Source of the DNA: Blautia sp. Marseille-P3087
GTDB lineage: Bacteria; Bacillota; Clostridia; Lachnospirales; Lachnospiraceae
Direction of reading: 5' to 3'
Assembly: GCF_900120195.1 (NCBI RefSeq)
Contig: NZ_LT635539.1
Span: forward strand, 2,778,441 to 2,842,440
DNA: 64,000 nucleotides
The notes below the pieces were generated by a model, which was given only the letters and a program-made list of their open reading frames with translations, made no database searches and was not told where the DNA came from. A program made the position numbers and the translations under genes. Position 1 is the stretch's first letter; the number at the start of each line of letters is the position of its first letter. Below, piece by piece: positions 32,228 through 42,137 of this stretch.

Positions 32228-33604
32228 TCAGATGAAGATGTATTTCAGTATAAATAATACGGCAAGAATGTACATCAGAAGACTGATCTTCTTTTCTTTT
32301 GCCTTTCCTGTGATCACGTTAATGACAACGTAGGAGATAACTCCCATGGAGATACCTTCGGAAATACTGTACATAAACGGCATGGCGATGATTGCGATGA
32401 AACATGGGATTGCTTCGGTCATGTCGTTGAAATCGATCTTTGTAACAGATGTCAGCATCAGATAACCAACTACGATCAGAGCCGGTGCAGTGGCGAAGGA
32501 AGGAATTGCCAGGAAAATCGGGGAAAGCAAAAGAGAAAGCGCAAACAGTACGCCGGCTACCAGAGAAGTAAGACCGGTACGTCCGCCTTCTGCAACCCCG
32601 GAAGCACTTTCTACAAAGGTGGTAACGGTAGAAGTACCGCATACAGCACCTACACTTGTTCCGACAGCGTCAGAAAGGAGCGCGCCTTTGATCTTCGGAA
32701 GCTTACCGTCTTTATCGAGCATGTCGGCTTTGGATGCAACACCGATCAGGGTTCCGAGTGTATCGAACATGTCAACAAACAGGAATGCAAACATGATGAC
32801 AACGAAATCCAGAGAAAATACGATCGAGAAATCCATCTTCATAAAGGTTGGCATCATGCTCGGCACAGAGATTCCGTTTGAAAAATCCGGAAGCAGGCTG
32901 TAATAACCAAGATCTGCATTTGGCACATAAAGGTGTGTCAGCTGACAGATGATACCAAGGATCCATGTGATCAGGATTCCCCAGAGGATACCGCCTTTGA
33001 CATTTTTGGCAAGGAGGATCGCAGTAACAAGGACACCGATCAGTGCAAGCAGTACTGTGATTCCCTGAGAAGAAAATGTTCCTTCTGCAACGGAAGATTT
33101 GAAGGAAAAGATGCTGACAAGTGTAGAATCATTTCCGACAACGATCTTTGCATTCTGCAGTCCGATAAATGCGATAAAGAGACCAATACCTACGGATACT
33201 GCATGTTTCAGGTTCATCGGGATGGAGTTGAAGATTGCTTCACGCACATTTGTAAGAGAAAGTAAAATAAAAATGATACCTTCTGCAAATACTGCAGCAA
33301 GCGCCTGCTGCCATGTATATCCCATACCGAGGACTACTGTGTAGGTGAAGTATGCGTTCAGGCCCATGCCGGGAGCAAGAACGAACGGATAGTTGGATAA
33401 AAGAGCCATCAGGCAGGTTGCGATAAATGCGGACAGTGCGGTTGCAGTAAAGACGGCACCGCGGTCCATGCCGGAAGCGGACAGGATGTTCGGATTGACA
33501 GCCAGAATGTAGGCCATTGTCATAAAGGTTGTGATTCCTGCCATCACTTCTGTTTTGACGTCGGTGTGGTTTTCCTTCAGGTGAAAGATTTTGTCAAGAT
33601 TCAT
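32228..33604 (-). CDS. AzgA-type purine (guanine/hypoxanthine) permease
   Basis: About 458 residues and 13-14 hydrophobic segments. It starts MNLDKIFHLKENHTDVKTEVMAGITTFMTMAYILAVNP, the hallmark of AzgA/PbuG/GhxP permeases, and continues with LSNYPFVLAPGMGLNAYFTY, MNLKHAVSVGIGLFIAFIGLQNAKI and CGTSTVTTFVESASGVAEGGRTGLTSL. It imports guanine, hypoxanthine or adenine. GGGGG precedes the ATG at 33604. It overlaps nothing and is 34 nt after guaD, in an operon headed by a purine riboswitch, which favours guanine or hypoxanthine. Confidence 0.92.
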   Translation of the reverse strand: MNLDKIFHLKENHTDVKTEVMAGITTFMTMAYILAVNPNILSASGMDRGAVFTATALSAFIATCLMALLSNYPFVLAPGMGLNAYFTYTVVLGMGYTWQQALAAVFAEGIIFILLSLTNVREAIFNSIPMNLKHAVSVGIGLFIAFIGLQNAKIVVGNDSTLVSIFSFKSSVAEGTFSSQGITVLLALIGVLVTAILLAKNVKGGILWGILITWILGIICQLTHLYVPNADLGYYSLLPDFSNGISVPSMMPTFMKMDFSIVFSLDFVVIMFAFLFVDMFDTLGTLIGVASKADMLDKDGKLPKIKGALLSDAVGTSVGAVCGTSTVTTFVESASGVAEGGRTGLTSLVAGVLFALSLLLSPIFLAIPSFATAPALIVVGYLMLTSVTKIDFNDMTEAIPCFIAIIAMPFMYSISEGISMGVISYVVINVITGKAKEKKISLLMYILAVLFILKYIFI

Positions 33605-33638
33605 AAAAGTACCCCCTTCGTATTGTGCAGATCGTGCA

Positions 33639-34925
33639 CTAAAAGATTTTGTTTCCGGAAACATACTTTCCGGTGATGCAGTGATCGTCTGAAAGATAGA
33701 TCAGTCGCTCCAGCCGTTCTCGTGCAGAGAGCTGCTGAGGATGGCGGAGGCTGCTGTCATCCAGGATCAGTGCATCAAACTCGTAGCCTTCCAGGAATGA
33801 GCCGACTTTTCCGAAAAATGCACCGCCGCCCATCGTGGCCATATAAAAGGCTTCTTCGAGAGAAAGCGGTTTGAGAGTGTCATCCACAAGTCTCCAGCGG
33901 AGTTTTGATACCTGAATGGCATCTGCGACTGCGCGGAGCATGGAGAGTGAATGCCCTCCTGCGATATCAGTGCCGAGTCCGATGTGAAGTCCTTCATCGA
34001 GATAACGCCGTGCCGGTGCGATCCCGGAGGAAAGATTGGTGTTGGACTGCGGACAGTGGGCAATAAATATGCCGCGCTTTTTCATAAGGGAGATTTCTGC
34101 GTCAGAACTGTAGACACAGTGTGCCATGATGGTTGGACAGTTTTCACCGCCAAAAAGACCAAATTGGTCATAAGCTTCCCCGTAAAATGAAGTACCCGGA
34201 CATAATTCTTTTACCCATGCGATCTCGCTTCGGTTTTCGGAAAGATGAGACTGTACCGGAAGACAGTAAGTTCTCTGGATCTCTGCCAGACCGGTCATGA
34301 GTTCATCTGTGCAGGAAGGAGTAAAACGTGGGGTGAGAATCGGTTTGACATTCTCATATTTTCCTGCAGTATCAGTTAACCAGCGGACAGTATCCCGAAC
34401 AGAAACAACAGCACTTTTTTCCTGAAGAGTGGCAGAACCGTTTCGGTCCATATTTACTTTGCCGATGAAAGTCCTGAGACCGGTTTTCTCCATAAGGTCC
34501 ATCAGAAGCTCAGATGCCTCTACATGTAAAGTGCCAAAGACAGAAGCGCGGGTAGTGGCACTTTTTTTTATGTCATCGGCAAAAATAGTATAGGCTTTTG
34601 CAGCGTAGTCCGGATCCGAATATCTGGATTCTTCCGGGAATGTGACGGTGTTCAGCCAGTCAAGCAGTTCCAGATCCATATACATGCCGTGGAATGCATA
34701 CTGCGGGGCGTGCAGATGAAGATCAGTCATTCCGGGGATGATCAGACATGGACTGACATTGCGTACCGGAATTCCGGAAAAATGCTCCGGAAGCTTCGGG
34801 AAAACACCGACGCTCCGGCCATCCTGACAGACCAGATAAGCGTCTTCAAGACAGGTCAGATGCCGGGAATCTGTGCTGAAACAGACGGCGCCTTTCAGTG
34901 CAAAAGTGGTTGGATTCTGTGTCAT
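33639..34925 (-). CDS. guaD: Guanine deaminase
   Basis: A 428-residue amidohydrolase: LIIPGMTDLHLHAPQYAFHGMYMD (first zinc His pair), FIGKVNMDRNG, VQSHLSENRSEIAWVKEL (zinc His and catalytic Glu), MAHCVYSSDAEISLMKKRGIFIAHCPQSN, and HIGLGTDIAGGHSLSM (catalytic Asp). It converts guanine to xanthine and ammonia. AGGAGG precedes the ATG. The gene lies about 80 nt downstream of a purine riboswitch and is followed by a permease, forming a purine salvage/use operon. Confidence 0.94.
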   Translation of the reverse strand: MTQNPTTFALKGAVCFSTDSRHLTCLEDAYLVCQDGRSVGVFPKLPEHFSGIPVRNVSPCLIIPGMTDLHLHAPQYAFHGMYMDLELLDWLNTVTFPEESRYSDPDYAAKAYTIFADDIKKSATTRASVFGTLHVEASELLMDLMEKTGLRTFIGKVNMDRNGSATLQEKSAVVSVRDTVRWLTDTAGKYENVKPILTPRFTPSCTDELMTGLAEIQRTYCLPVQSHLSENRSEIAWVKELCPGTSFYGEAYDQFGLFGGENCPTIMAHCVYSSDAEISLMKKRGIFIAHCPQSNTNLSSGIAPARRYLDEGLHIGLGTDIAGGHSLSMLRAVADAIQVSKLRWRLVDDTLKPLSLEEAFYMATMGGGAFFGKVGSFLEGYEFDALILDDSSLRHPQQLSARERLERLIYLSDDHCITGKYVSGNKIF

Positions 34926-35007
34926 ATAATCTACCTCCTTTTTGATAAACGGAGCTTTCCGGACAAAAAAAATACCGAATATTTATGCCCGACAAGTTCC
35001 GTAAAGA

Positions 35008-35070
35008 ACTTATAGACAACTATTACGGTAGTTGGTAGAAACGTCCAACCAATTATGGACCTATATAAGT
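35008..35070 (-). promoter_or_regulatory. Purine riboswitch aptamer (guanine type)
   Basis: Read on the minus strand, P1 pairs ACTTATA (35070-35064) with TATAAGT (35014-35008). J1/2 and P2 hold GGTCCATAATTGGTTGGAC, the core is GTTTCTACC, and P3 is CAACTA/TAGTTG. J3/1 reads TCTA, keeping the C that selects guanine/hypoxanthine over adenine but having U where the consensus has A before it. Downstream AAGTTC/GAACTT would overlap the 3' side of P1, and a T8 run follows at 34963-34970. It controls guaD and the permease. Confidence 0.88.
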
Positions 35071-35215
35071 TTCGTGATGTTGTTTATAAAATTATTATAA
35101 AATAGAGGATGTTTTCTGTCAAATACAAATTCAAGAATATATAGGATAATATTGCACAAAAATTTTACACAAAATTTTATACAAAAATTTAAAAGCAGAA
35201 TTTCGGAGCGGATAT

Positions 35216-35250
35216 AAAAAACCGACAGACGATAGACCGCCTGCCGGTTT
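35216..35250 (-). terminator. Intrinsic terminator of argG
   Basis: On the minus strand AACCGGCAGGCG pairs with CGTCTGTCGGTT with two mismatches, followed by TTTTTATAT. The interval up to the riboswitch (35071-35215) is A+T-rich; nothing else was seen. Confidence 0.8.
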
Positions 35251-35263
35251 GTAAGATCAATGA

Positions 35264-36496
35264 TTATTTGTTGTTTTTATTTTTCTCTACTTCGAGTAAT
35301 TTCATGGCACGAACTTTCAGCGGAAGACCAAACAGTGTGATAAATCCGTCTGCATCGTGGTGGTCATACATATCACCTGTAGTGAAGGATGCAAGAGATT
35401 CATTGTACAGGCTGTATGGAGAAGTGGTTCCTGCCTTAATGATGTTTCCTTTGTAAAGTTTGAGCTTTACTTCACCGGTAACATATTCCTGAGTGGATTT
35501 TACGAATGCTTTGATTGCATCGCAAAGTGGTGTGAACCATTTTCCTTCGTATACGACCTGAGCAAACTGGCTGCCGAGTTTCTTCTTGGCTTCCATGGTA
35601 TCACGGTCAAGGCACAGTTCTTCGAGCTGTTCGTGAGCAGCCATCAGGATCGTTCCGCCAGGAGTTTCGTATACACCACGGGATTTCATACCAACAACAC
35701 GGTTTTCTACGATGTCGATGATACCGATACCGTTTTCACCGCCGAGACGGTTCAGCTCTGTGATGATCTCAGAAACTTTCATTGCCTTGCCATTCAGTGT
35801 TTTTGGCACACCTGCTTCGAAAGTCATTGTGATCTCAGTTTCTTTATCTGGTGCTTTTTCAGGAGTAACACTTAATACAAGCATGTCATCATAGTTTGGA
35901 GCCTGAGAAGGATCTTCGAGTTCCAGACCCTCATGGCTGATATGCCATAAGTTACGGTCACGGCTGTAGCTGTGGCTTGCGTCAAACGGAAGGTTGATTC
36001 CGTGAGCCTGGCAGAAGGCAATCTCATCTTCACGGGACTGCATGGTCCATACATCTGTCATTCTCCATGGAGCAATGATCTTGATGTCCGGAGCAAGTGC
36101 TTTGATTCCGAGTTCGAAACGGATCTGGTCATTACCTTTACCGGTAGCACCGTGGCAGATTGCAACGGCATTTTCTTTACGTGCAATCTCAACAAGTTTT
36201 TTTGCGATTGCAGGACGTGCCATAGAAGTTCCGAGAAGATATTTGTGCTCGTATACAGCGCCTGCCTGTACGCAAGGCATTACGTAGTTGTCGCAGAAAT
36301 CATCAACAATGTCTTCGATATATAATTTGGAAGCTCCGGAAAGTTTTGCTCTTTCATCCAGACCATCCAGTTCGTTACCCTGTCCGCAGTTTACACAGCA
36401 GCAGATAACTTCATAATCAAAAGTTTCTTTCAGCCACGGGATCAGTGCTGTGGTATCAAGACCACCTGAATATGCAAGTACAACTTTTTCTTTCAT
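35264..36496 (-). CDS. argG: Argininosuccinate synthase
   Basis: A 410-residue protein with the ATP pyrophosphatase P-loop VLAYSGGLDTTALIPWLKE, CCCVNCGQG, HGATGKGNDQIRFELG, SREDEIAFCQAHGI and SYSRDRNLWHISHEGLELEDP. It condenses citrulline and aspartate in the last steps of arginine synthesis. AGGAGG lies 9 nt before the ATG. It is divergent from argCJBD across 344 bp containing ARG-box-like palindromes. argH and argF are not in the window. Confidence 0.95.
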   Translation of the reverse strand: MKEKVVLAYSGGLDTTALIPWLKETFDYEVICCCVNCGQGNELDGLDERAKLSGASKLYIEDIVDDFCDNYVMPCVQAGAVYEHKYLLGTSMARPAIAKKLVEIARKENAVAICHGATGKGNDQIRFELGIKALAPDIKIIAPWRMTDVWTMQSREDEIAFCQAHGINLPFDASHSYSRDRNLWHISHEGLELEDPSQAPNYDDMLVLSVTPEKAPDKETEITMTFEAGVPKTLNGKAMKVSEIITELNRLGGENGIGIIDIVENRVVGMKSRGVYETPGGTILMAAHEQLEELCLDRDTMEAKKKLGSQFAQVVYEGKWFTPLCDAIKAFVKSTQEYVTGEVKLKLYKGNIIKAGTTSPYSLYNESLASFTTGDMYDHHDADGFITLFGLPLKVRAMKLLEVEKNKNNK

Positions 36497-36631
36497 AATA
36501 TATTCCTCCTGAAAATAATTCTCTGCCTATTGGCAGATGCGCGAATGTTTGTTATTATAAAAGGTAAAGATTCATACGCTGATTTGATAAAGTGTTGAAT
36601 CTTCATGTCCTGTCGTGTTTCGACAAGAGAT

Positions 36632-36660
36632 AATATACAACAATTTTTATAAATATGCAA
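36632..36660 (-). promoter_or_regulatory. argG promoter
   Basis: On the minus strand TTGCAT (36660-36655) and TATATT (36637-36632) are 17 nt apart. Repeated ATGCAA words (36655-36660 and 36668-36673) sit at its -35 region. The leader to argG is about 130 nt, with no clear terminator. Confidence 0.6.
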
Positions 36661-36690
36661 TACCAATATGCAAAAAAATAAAAGGAATTT

Positions 36691-36705
36691 TTGCATAAAA
36701 ATGCA
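36691..36705. promoter_or_regulatory. ARG-box-like palindrome between argG and argC
   Basis: TGCAT-AAAA-ATGCA (36692-36705) resembles the A+T-rich inverted repeat bound by ArgR/AhrC. It lies about 30 nt upstream of the argG -35 box. No argR gene is in the window. Confidence 0.5.
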
Positions 36706-36780
36706 GCATTAAATAGGAAACAACCTATAAAAACACACAAAATTAAGAAAAAAGAATGCAAAGTCCATGAAAATTACGTA

Positions 36781-36809
36781 TTGCATATTATGCATTTAGG
36801 ATGTATAAT
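36781..36809 (+). promoter_or_regulatory. argC promoter with overlapping ARG-box-like palindrome
   Basis: TTGCAT (36781-36786) and TATAAT (36804-36809) are 17 nt apart. TGCATA-T-TATGCA (36782-36794) is a perfect palindrome covering the -35 box and adjacent spacer, well placed for repression by an arginine-responsive ArgR. The half-site word TGCAT recurs at 36692 and in the argG promoter. Confidence 0.7.
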
Positions 36810-36840
36810 TGGTACATCTTTATTCTAGGAGGAATGAGAA

Positions 36841-37881
36841 ATGATCAAAGCAGGAATTATCGGAGCAACAGGATACGCCGGAAATGAGCTGGCAAGACTG
36901 CTCCTTGGACATAAAGAAGTAGAAGTGGCATGGTATGGATCAAGAAGTTACATTGATCAGAAATATGCAGATGTTTATCAGAACTTTTTTAAACTGATCG
37001 ATGCAAAATGTATGGATGACAATATGGCAGCACTTGCTGATGAAGTAGATGTGATTTTTACCGCAACACCGCAGGGACTTTGTGCATCACTTGTTAATGA
37101 AGAGATCCTTTCCAAAGCAAAGGTCGTCGATCTGAGTGCAGATTTCCGTATTAAAGATGTAAAGAAATATGAAAAATGGTATGGCATCGAGCACAAAGCA
37201 CCTCAGTTTATTGATGAGGCAGTTTATGGCCTGTGCGAGATCAACCGTGAGGACATCAAAAAAGCAAGACTTATTGCGAACCCGGGATGTTATCCGACAT
37301 GTTCGACTTTATCAATTTATCCGCTCCTGAAGGAAGGACTGATCGATCCGAATACGATCATCATTGATGCAAAATCAGGAACTTCCGGAGCAGGCAGGGG
37401 CGCAAAAGTAGCAAACCTCTACTGTGAAGTAAACGAAAACATCAAAGCATACGGCGTAGCAACACATCGTCATACACCGGAAATCGAAGACCAGCTCGGT
37501 TATGCATGCGGACAGGAAGTGCTGATCAATTTTACACCACATCTGATCCCGATGAACAGAGGTATTCTGATTACAGCATATGCTTCTCTCAAAAAAGAAG
37601 TTTCCTATGAAGAAGTAAAGGCTGTTTATGACAAATATTATGAAAACGAGACATTCGTGCGTGTCCTGGACAAAGATGTATGCCCACAGACAAAATGTGT
37701 AGAGGGCAGCAACTATGTTGATGTAAACTTCAAGATCGACCCGAGAACAAAACGTGTCATCATGATGGGAGCAATGGATAACCTTGTCAAAGGTGCGGCA
37801 GGACAGGCTGTACAGAATATGAACCTGATGTTCGGGTTTGACGAGGCAGAAGGACTTCATCAGATTCCGATGCTGCCGTAA
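36841..37881 (+). CDS. argC: N-acetyl-gamma-glutamyl-phosphate reductase
   Basis: A 346-residue protein with the NADP motif IGATGYAGNELARLL, FTATPQGLCASLV, and the active-site NPGCYPTCSTLSIYPLL, whose Cys forms the thioester. AKSGTSGAGRGAK and VATHRHTPEIEDQ are also family motifs. It is the third step of arginine synthesis. AGGAGG precedes the ATG. It is first in argCJBD, the usual order in Gram-positives. Confidence 0.96.
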   Translation: MIKAGIIGATGYAGNELARLLLGHKEVEVAWYGSRSYIDQKYADVYQNFFKLIDAKCMDDNMAALADEVDVIFTATPQGLCASLVNEEILSKAKVVDLSADFRIKDVKKYEKWYGIEHKAPQFIDEAVYGLCEINREDIKKARLIANPGCYPTCSTLSIYPLLKEGLIDPNTIIIDAKSGTSGAGRGAKVANLYCEVNENIKAYGVATHRHTPEIEDQLGYACGQEVLINFTPHLIPMNRGILITAYASLKKEVSYEEVKAVYDKYYENETFVRVLDKDVCPQTKCVEGSNYVDVNFKIDPRTKRVIMMGAMDNLVKGAAGQAVQNMNLMFGFDEAEGLHQIPMLP

Positions 37882-37935
37882 AGGAACAGCATTATATATG
37901 AAAATGTTTTATAACGCAGAGAGGAGCGTATTATT

Positions 37936-39159
37936 ATGAAGATTATCACCGGCGGAGTTACCGCAGCGAAAGGCTTCCAGGCAGCATCTATAGCTGCCGG
38001 AATCAAATATCAGGGAAGAACAGACATGGCAATGGTTTACAGCGAGAAACCATGTGTGGCAGCAGGAACTTTTACTACTAATATCGTAAAAGCAGCACCG
38101 GTCAAATGGGATCAGGATATCGTGTATAATCATCCGAGCGCACAGGTGATCATCTGCAACAGCGGTATTGCCAATGCATGCACCGGTGAAGAAGGTTTTG
38201 GTTACTGCCGTGCGACTGCGAAAGCGGCAGCAGAAACTTTAAATGTAGATGAAAACAGCGTTCTGGTTGCATCTACCGGTGTCATCGGTATGCAGCTTCC
38301 AATCGAAAAGCTTTCTGCCGGTGTCAAAGCAATGGCCCCGAAGCTTCAGGGAACACTGGAAGCAGGAAATGATGCGGCGAAGGCAATCATGACAACTGAT
38401 ACAAAAGAAAAAGAAGTGGCTGTAGAGATTGAGGTTGGTGGTAAGACCGTTACGATCGGTGGTATGTGTAAAGGTTCCGGAATGATTCATCCGAATATGT
38501 GCACCATGCTTGGCTTTGTCACCACAGATGCATGCATTTCCAAAAAACTTCTGCAGGAAGCACTGAGCGAAGATGTAAAAGATACCTATAATATGGTATC
38601 TGTTGACGGTGATACTTCCACAAATGATACCGTACTTCTGCTTGCAAACGGTATGGCAGAAAACCCGGAGATTAATGAGAAAAACGAAGATTATCAGAAG
38701 TTCTGTGAGGCACTGAATTATATCAATACTACACTTGCAAAGAAAATTGCCGGTGACGGTGAGGGTGCAACGGCGCTGTTTGAGGTCAAGATCATTGGTG
38801 CCGAGAGTAAAGAACAGGCAGTAACTTTAAGTAAATCCATTGTTACGTCTTCGCTGACTAAAGCAGCAATTTACGGACACGATGCAAACTGGGGAAGAAT
38901 CCTTTGTGCAATGGGATATTCCGGTGCACAGTTTGATCCGGAAAAAGTAGATCTTTATTTTGAAAGCAAAGCAGGAAAGATTCAGATCATCGAAAATGGT
39001 GTGGCAGTTAACTACAGCGAAGAAGAGGCAACAAAGATCCTTTCTGAAGATGCAGTGACAGCAATCGCCGATGTAAAGATGGGTGACTGCACAGCAACTG
39101 CATGGGGCTGTGACCTGACCTATGATTATATAAAAATTAACGCAGACTACCGGTCTTAA
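37936..39159 (+). CDS. argJ: Bifunctional ornithine acetyltransferase / N-acetylglutamate synthase
   Basis: A 407-residue ArgJ that undergoes self-cleavage. The processing motif reads GSGMIHPNMCTMLGFVTTD; the conserved Thr nucleophile (TMLGF) is intact, but the residue before it is Cys where Ala is usual. STGVIGMQLPIEKL and DGDTSTNDTVLLLANG also match. It recycles the acetyl group from acetylornithine to glutamate, and if bifunctional also uses acetyl-CoA. GAGGAG lies before the ATG. It follows argC by 54 nt. Confidence 0.95.
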   Translation: MKIITGGVTAAKGFQAASIAAGIKYQGRTDMAMVYSEKPCVAAGTFTTNIVKAAPVKWDQDIVYNHPSAQVIICNSGIANACTGEEGFGYCRATAKAAAETLNVDENSVLVASTGVIGMQLPIEKLSAGVKAMAPKLQGTLEAGNDAAKAIMTTDTKEKEVAVEIEVGGKTVTIGGMCKGSGMIHPNMCTMLGFVTTDACISKKLLQEALSEDVKDTYNMVSVDGDTSTNDTVLLLANGMAENPEINEKNEDYQKFCEALNYINTTLAKKIAGDGEGATALFEVKIIGAESKEQAVTLSKSIVTSSLTKAAIYGHDANWGRILCAMGYSGAQFDPEKVDLYFESKAGKIQIIENGVAVNYSEEEATKILSEDAVTAIADVKMGDCTATAWGCDLTYDYIKINADYRS

Positions 39160-39184
39160 GTAAAAAACGAGGAGATATGAAAAA

Positions 39185-40081
39185 ATGGTAAAGCAGAAAT
39201 ATCTGGATAAAGCAGAAACTTTGATCGAAGCACTTCCTTATATACAGCGTTTCAATCGTAAGATTGTAGTGGTAAAATACGGCGGAAGTGCCATGCTTGA
39301 CGAAGAACTGAAAGCAAATGTTATCAAAGATGTAGTTCTTCTGAAGCTTATCGGATTCAAACCGATCATCGTTCATGGCGGCGGTAAGGAAATCAGCCGC
39401 TGGGTCAATAAAGTCGGCATGGAACCACGTTTTGTCAATGGGCTGCGTGTGACAGATAAGGACACAATGGAGATTGCCGAGATGGTTCTTGCAAAAGTAA
39501 ACAAAGAACTTGTCACATTGGTAGAATCTCTCGGCGTACAGGCAGTCGGTATCAGCGGAAAAGACGGCGGCCTTCTCAAGTGCCATAAGAAACTTTCCAA
39601 AGGCGAAGATATCGGCTACGTAGGCGATATCGAAAAAGTAAATCCGAAGGTACTTCAGGATCTTCTTGAGAGAGATTTCCTTCCGATTGTTTTTCCGGTT
39701 GGATTTGATACAAACTTTGATTCTTACAATATTAATGCGGACGATGCGGCATGCGCGATCGCAGAAGCTGTCCATGCAGAAAAGCTGGTTTTCCTTTCTG
39801 ATATTGAAGGTGTATACAAGGACAAAGATAATCCGGATACACTGATCTCCGAGCTGCATGTACATGAAGCGGAAAAACTGATCAGTGAAGGCTACGTAGG
39901 CGGTGGCATGATTCCGAAACTGCAGAACTGTATAGATGCCATCGAAGAAGGTGTAAACAGAGTACATATCCTTGACGGACGTATCCCGCACAGCCTCCTT
40001 CTGGAGATATTCACAAACAAAGGTATCGGAACAGCTATTTTGAGAGAAGACGGGGAGAAATATTACAATGAGTATGAATGA
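39185..40081 (+). CDS. argB: Acetylglutamate kinase
   Basis: A 298-residue amino acid kinase: VVKYGGSAM near the N-terminus, [67 protein letters not shown] and [18 protein letters not shown]. The N-terminal extension (about 20 residues, [14 protein letters not shown]) is the type found in arginine-inhibited hexameric enzymes, suggesting feedback control. It overlaps argD by 14 nt. Confidence 0.96.
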   Translation: MVKQKYLDKAETLIEALPYIQRFNRKIVVVKYGGSAMLDEELKANVIKDVVLLKLIGFKPIIVHGGGKEISRWVNKVGMEPRFVNGLRVTDKDTMEIAEMVLAKVNKELVTLVESLGVQAVGISGKDGGLLKCHKKLSKGEDIGYVGDIEKVNPKVLQDLLERDFLPIVFPVGFDTNFDSYNINADDAACAIAEAVHAEKLVFLSDIEGVYKDKDNPDTLISELHVHEAEKLISEGYVGGGMIPKLQNCIDAIEEGVNRVHILDGRIPHSLLLEIFTNKGIGTAILREDGEKYYNEYE

Positions 40082-41264
40082 ACAGATGAATCATGCAGAA
40101 GAAAACATTCTGCATACATATAATCGTTTCCCGGTCATGTTTGACCATGGCGAGGGATGTTATCTTTATGATACAGAGGGCAAAAAATATCTCGACTTTG
40201 CTGCAGGAATTGCCGTAAACTCACTGGGATATCATTATCCTGGCTATGATGAGGCTCTGAAATCCCAGATCGACAAACTGACACATATTTCCAATCTTTA
40301 TTATAATGAGCCGATGAGTGAAGCCGGAGAAAAACTGGTCAAAGCAAGCGGACTTTCCAAAGCTTTTTTTGCAAACAGTGGTACCGAAGCAATTGAAGGT
40401 GCGCTGAAAGCGGCACGTAAATATGCTTATACAAAATACGGCAAAGAAGCAGGAAAATACGAGATCATCGCGATGAACCATTCTTTCCACGGAAGAAGCA
40501 TGGGCGCACTTTCTGTTACAGGAACCGAACACTACAGAGAACCGTTTGAACCACTTGTCGGTGGTGTGAAATTCGCAGATTTTAATGATCTGGACAGCGT
40601 CAAAGCGCAGATTACAGACAAAACATGTGCGATCATTACAGAAGTTGTACAGGGCGAAGGTGGAATTTATCCGGCGAAGAAAGAATTTCTTGAAGGGCTC
40701 CGCGCACTGTGTGATGAAAAAGACATCATCCTGATTTTTGATGAAATTCAGTGTGGGATGGGACGTACCGGATGTTATTTTGCATGGCAGTCATACGGTG
40801 TGAAACCGGATGTGATGACCTGTGCAAAAGCTCTGGGCTGCGGTGTACCGGTCGGTGCATTTGTTCTCGGAGAAAAAGCGGCAGCAGCATCTCTTGTACC
40901 GGGAGATCACGGCACAACTTATGGTGGAAACCCGTTTGTATGCGCAGCTGTCAGCAAGGTGTTTGATATTTATGAAAAAGACGATATCCTTGCACATGTG
41001 CAGGAACTGACCCCGTATCTGGAAGAACAACTGGATAAACTTGTGGATAAGTATCCGGTTGTAGCAGCCCGTCGTGGAAAAGGTTTCATGCAGGGACTGG
41101 TCATCACCGGAACAACAGTCGGAAGTATCGTGACAAAAGCACTTGAGAATGGACTTCTGGTAATTTCCGCAGGAAGCGATGTACTGCGTCTTGTACCACC
41201 GCTTGTGATCACAAAAGAAAATATCGACGAAATGGTCGAAAAATTAGAAAAGAGCCTGGCGTAA
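40068..41264 (+). CDS. argD: Acetylornithine aminotransferase
   Basis: A 398-residue class III PLP aminotransferase: [91 protein letters not shown] (PLP Lys) and [14 protein letters not shown]. It is the last gene of the operon, translationally coupled to argB. Its stop codon is inside a terminator stem. Confidence 0.95.
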   Translation: MSMNEQMNHAEENILHTYNRFPVMFDHGEGCYLYDTEGKKYLDFAAGIAVNSLGYHYPGYDEALKSQIDKLTHISNLYYNEPMSEAGEKLVKASGLSKAFFANSGTEAIEGALKAARKYAYTKYGKEAGKYEIIAMNHSFHGRSMGALSVTGTEHYREPFEPLVGGVKFADFNDLDSVKAQITDKTCAIITEVVQGEGGIYPAKKEFLEGLRALCDEKDIILIFDEIQCGMGRTGCYFAWQSYGVKPDVMTCAKALGCGVPVGAFVLGEKAAAASLVPGDHGTTYGGNPFVCAAVSKVFDIYEKDDILAHVQELTPYLEEQLDKLVDKYPVVAARRGKGFMQGLVITGTTVGSIVTKALENGLLVISAGSDVLRLVPPLVITKENIDEMVEKLEKSLA

Positions 41265-41288
41265 TCGCCGGGCTCAAATTATTTTATA
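41250..41288. terminator. Terminator overlapping the argD stop codon
   Basis: GAGCCTGGCG pairs with CGCCGGGCTC around TAAT, the loop containing the stop codon. AAATTATTTTAT follows. It lies between converging argD and the regulator gene. Confidence 0.75.
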
Positions 41289-41653
41289 CTGTTCAGATCA
41301 ATGTGTTTTTTAATCGCTGCGAAGCTCTCAGAACTGATTACATGCTCGATCTTGCAGGCATCGTTTGCTGCAACGACCGGATTGACACCAAGCTTTTCCA
41401 GCCACTTAGAAAGGAAAAGATGACGTTCGTAGATTTTTTCGGCAGTTGCGCGCCCTGTCTCTGTAAGATAAAGATATCCTTCAGGAGATACGGTGATCTG
41501 ATCTGTTTCGCGAAGCTTTTTCATTGCAACACTGACACTGGATTTCTTGAAGCCAAGTTCAGAGGCAACATCTACGGAACGTACAACCGGATGTGATTTG
41601 CTTAAGATTAAAATAGTTTCCAGATAGTTTTCAGCAGATTCGTTTGTATGCAT
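41279..41653 (-). CDS. DtxR/MntR-family metal-dependent regulator (paralogue 2), probable feo repressor
   Basis: A 124-residue protein: NESAENYLETILIL, helix-turn-helix SVDVASELGFKKSSVSVAMKKLRETDQI, wing TVSPEGYLYLTETG, and ligand candidates YERHLFLSKWL and NDACKIEHVISSESFAAI. It is divergent from feoA-feoA-feoB, whose promoter carries a GTTAG-N6-CTAAC palindrome. Iron-dependent repression of feo is the natural inference. It lacks the SH3-like C-terminal domain of long DtxR proteins. Confidence 0.88.
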   Translation of the reverse strand: MHTNESAENYLETILILSKSHPVVRSVDVASELGFKKSSVSVAMKKLRETDQITVSPEGYLYLTETGRATAEKIYERHLFLSKWLEKLGVNPVVAANDACKIEHVISSESFAAIKKHIDLNSIK

Positions 41654-41983
41654 TCCTTACACCTCAATTTCTTTTGATCTAATTGAAAATGATTCCTCAT
41701 TTAGTTGCATAAAAATTCAAGATTATTCCTCAAATTTGTATTACTTCTATGATAACATATTTTGGCTGTTGAGACAACTAAAATGTCACTGTTTACTACG
41801 GATACTACCTGTGAACGGTAACATAAAATTTCCTGTAATGTACAAAGACATCACACAAAATTTACTGTAACATCCGGGGATTTTTAGAAAAAAATATTGG
41901 TTATATGATACGAATAAAAGTTAAGCAGAACGAATAGAAGTTATGTATAGCAAATAATAGTTTCATACAACGAAAAAAAGTAC

Positions 41984-42015
41984 TTGACAGCTCACAAACG
42001 TTAGCATATACTAAC
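41984..42015 (+). promoter_or_regulatory. feo promoter with DtxR-type operator
   Basis: TTGACA (41984-41989) and TATACT (42007-42012) are 17 nt apart. GTTAG-CATATA-CTAAC (42000-42015) is a palindrome covering the -10 box and resembles DtxR/IdeR half-sites (TTAG..CTAA). The leader of about 120 nt contains a TTCTC/GAGAA hairpin (42072-42105). The rest of 41654-41980 is A+T-rich with no gene. Confidence 0.75.
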
Positions 42016-42137
42016 CAATGTAAGAAAAGTAAACAGAGATTAACTGTGAACTTTTTTAATAAAGAAAAAAATTCTCAACAAGATCCTGACAGCAGAATCT
42101 GAGAATCTGAATTCAAACAGAAAGTGAGCTGATACAT

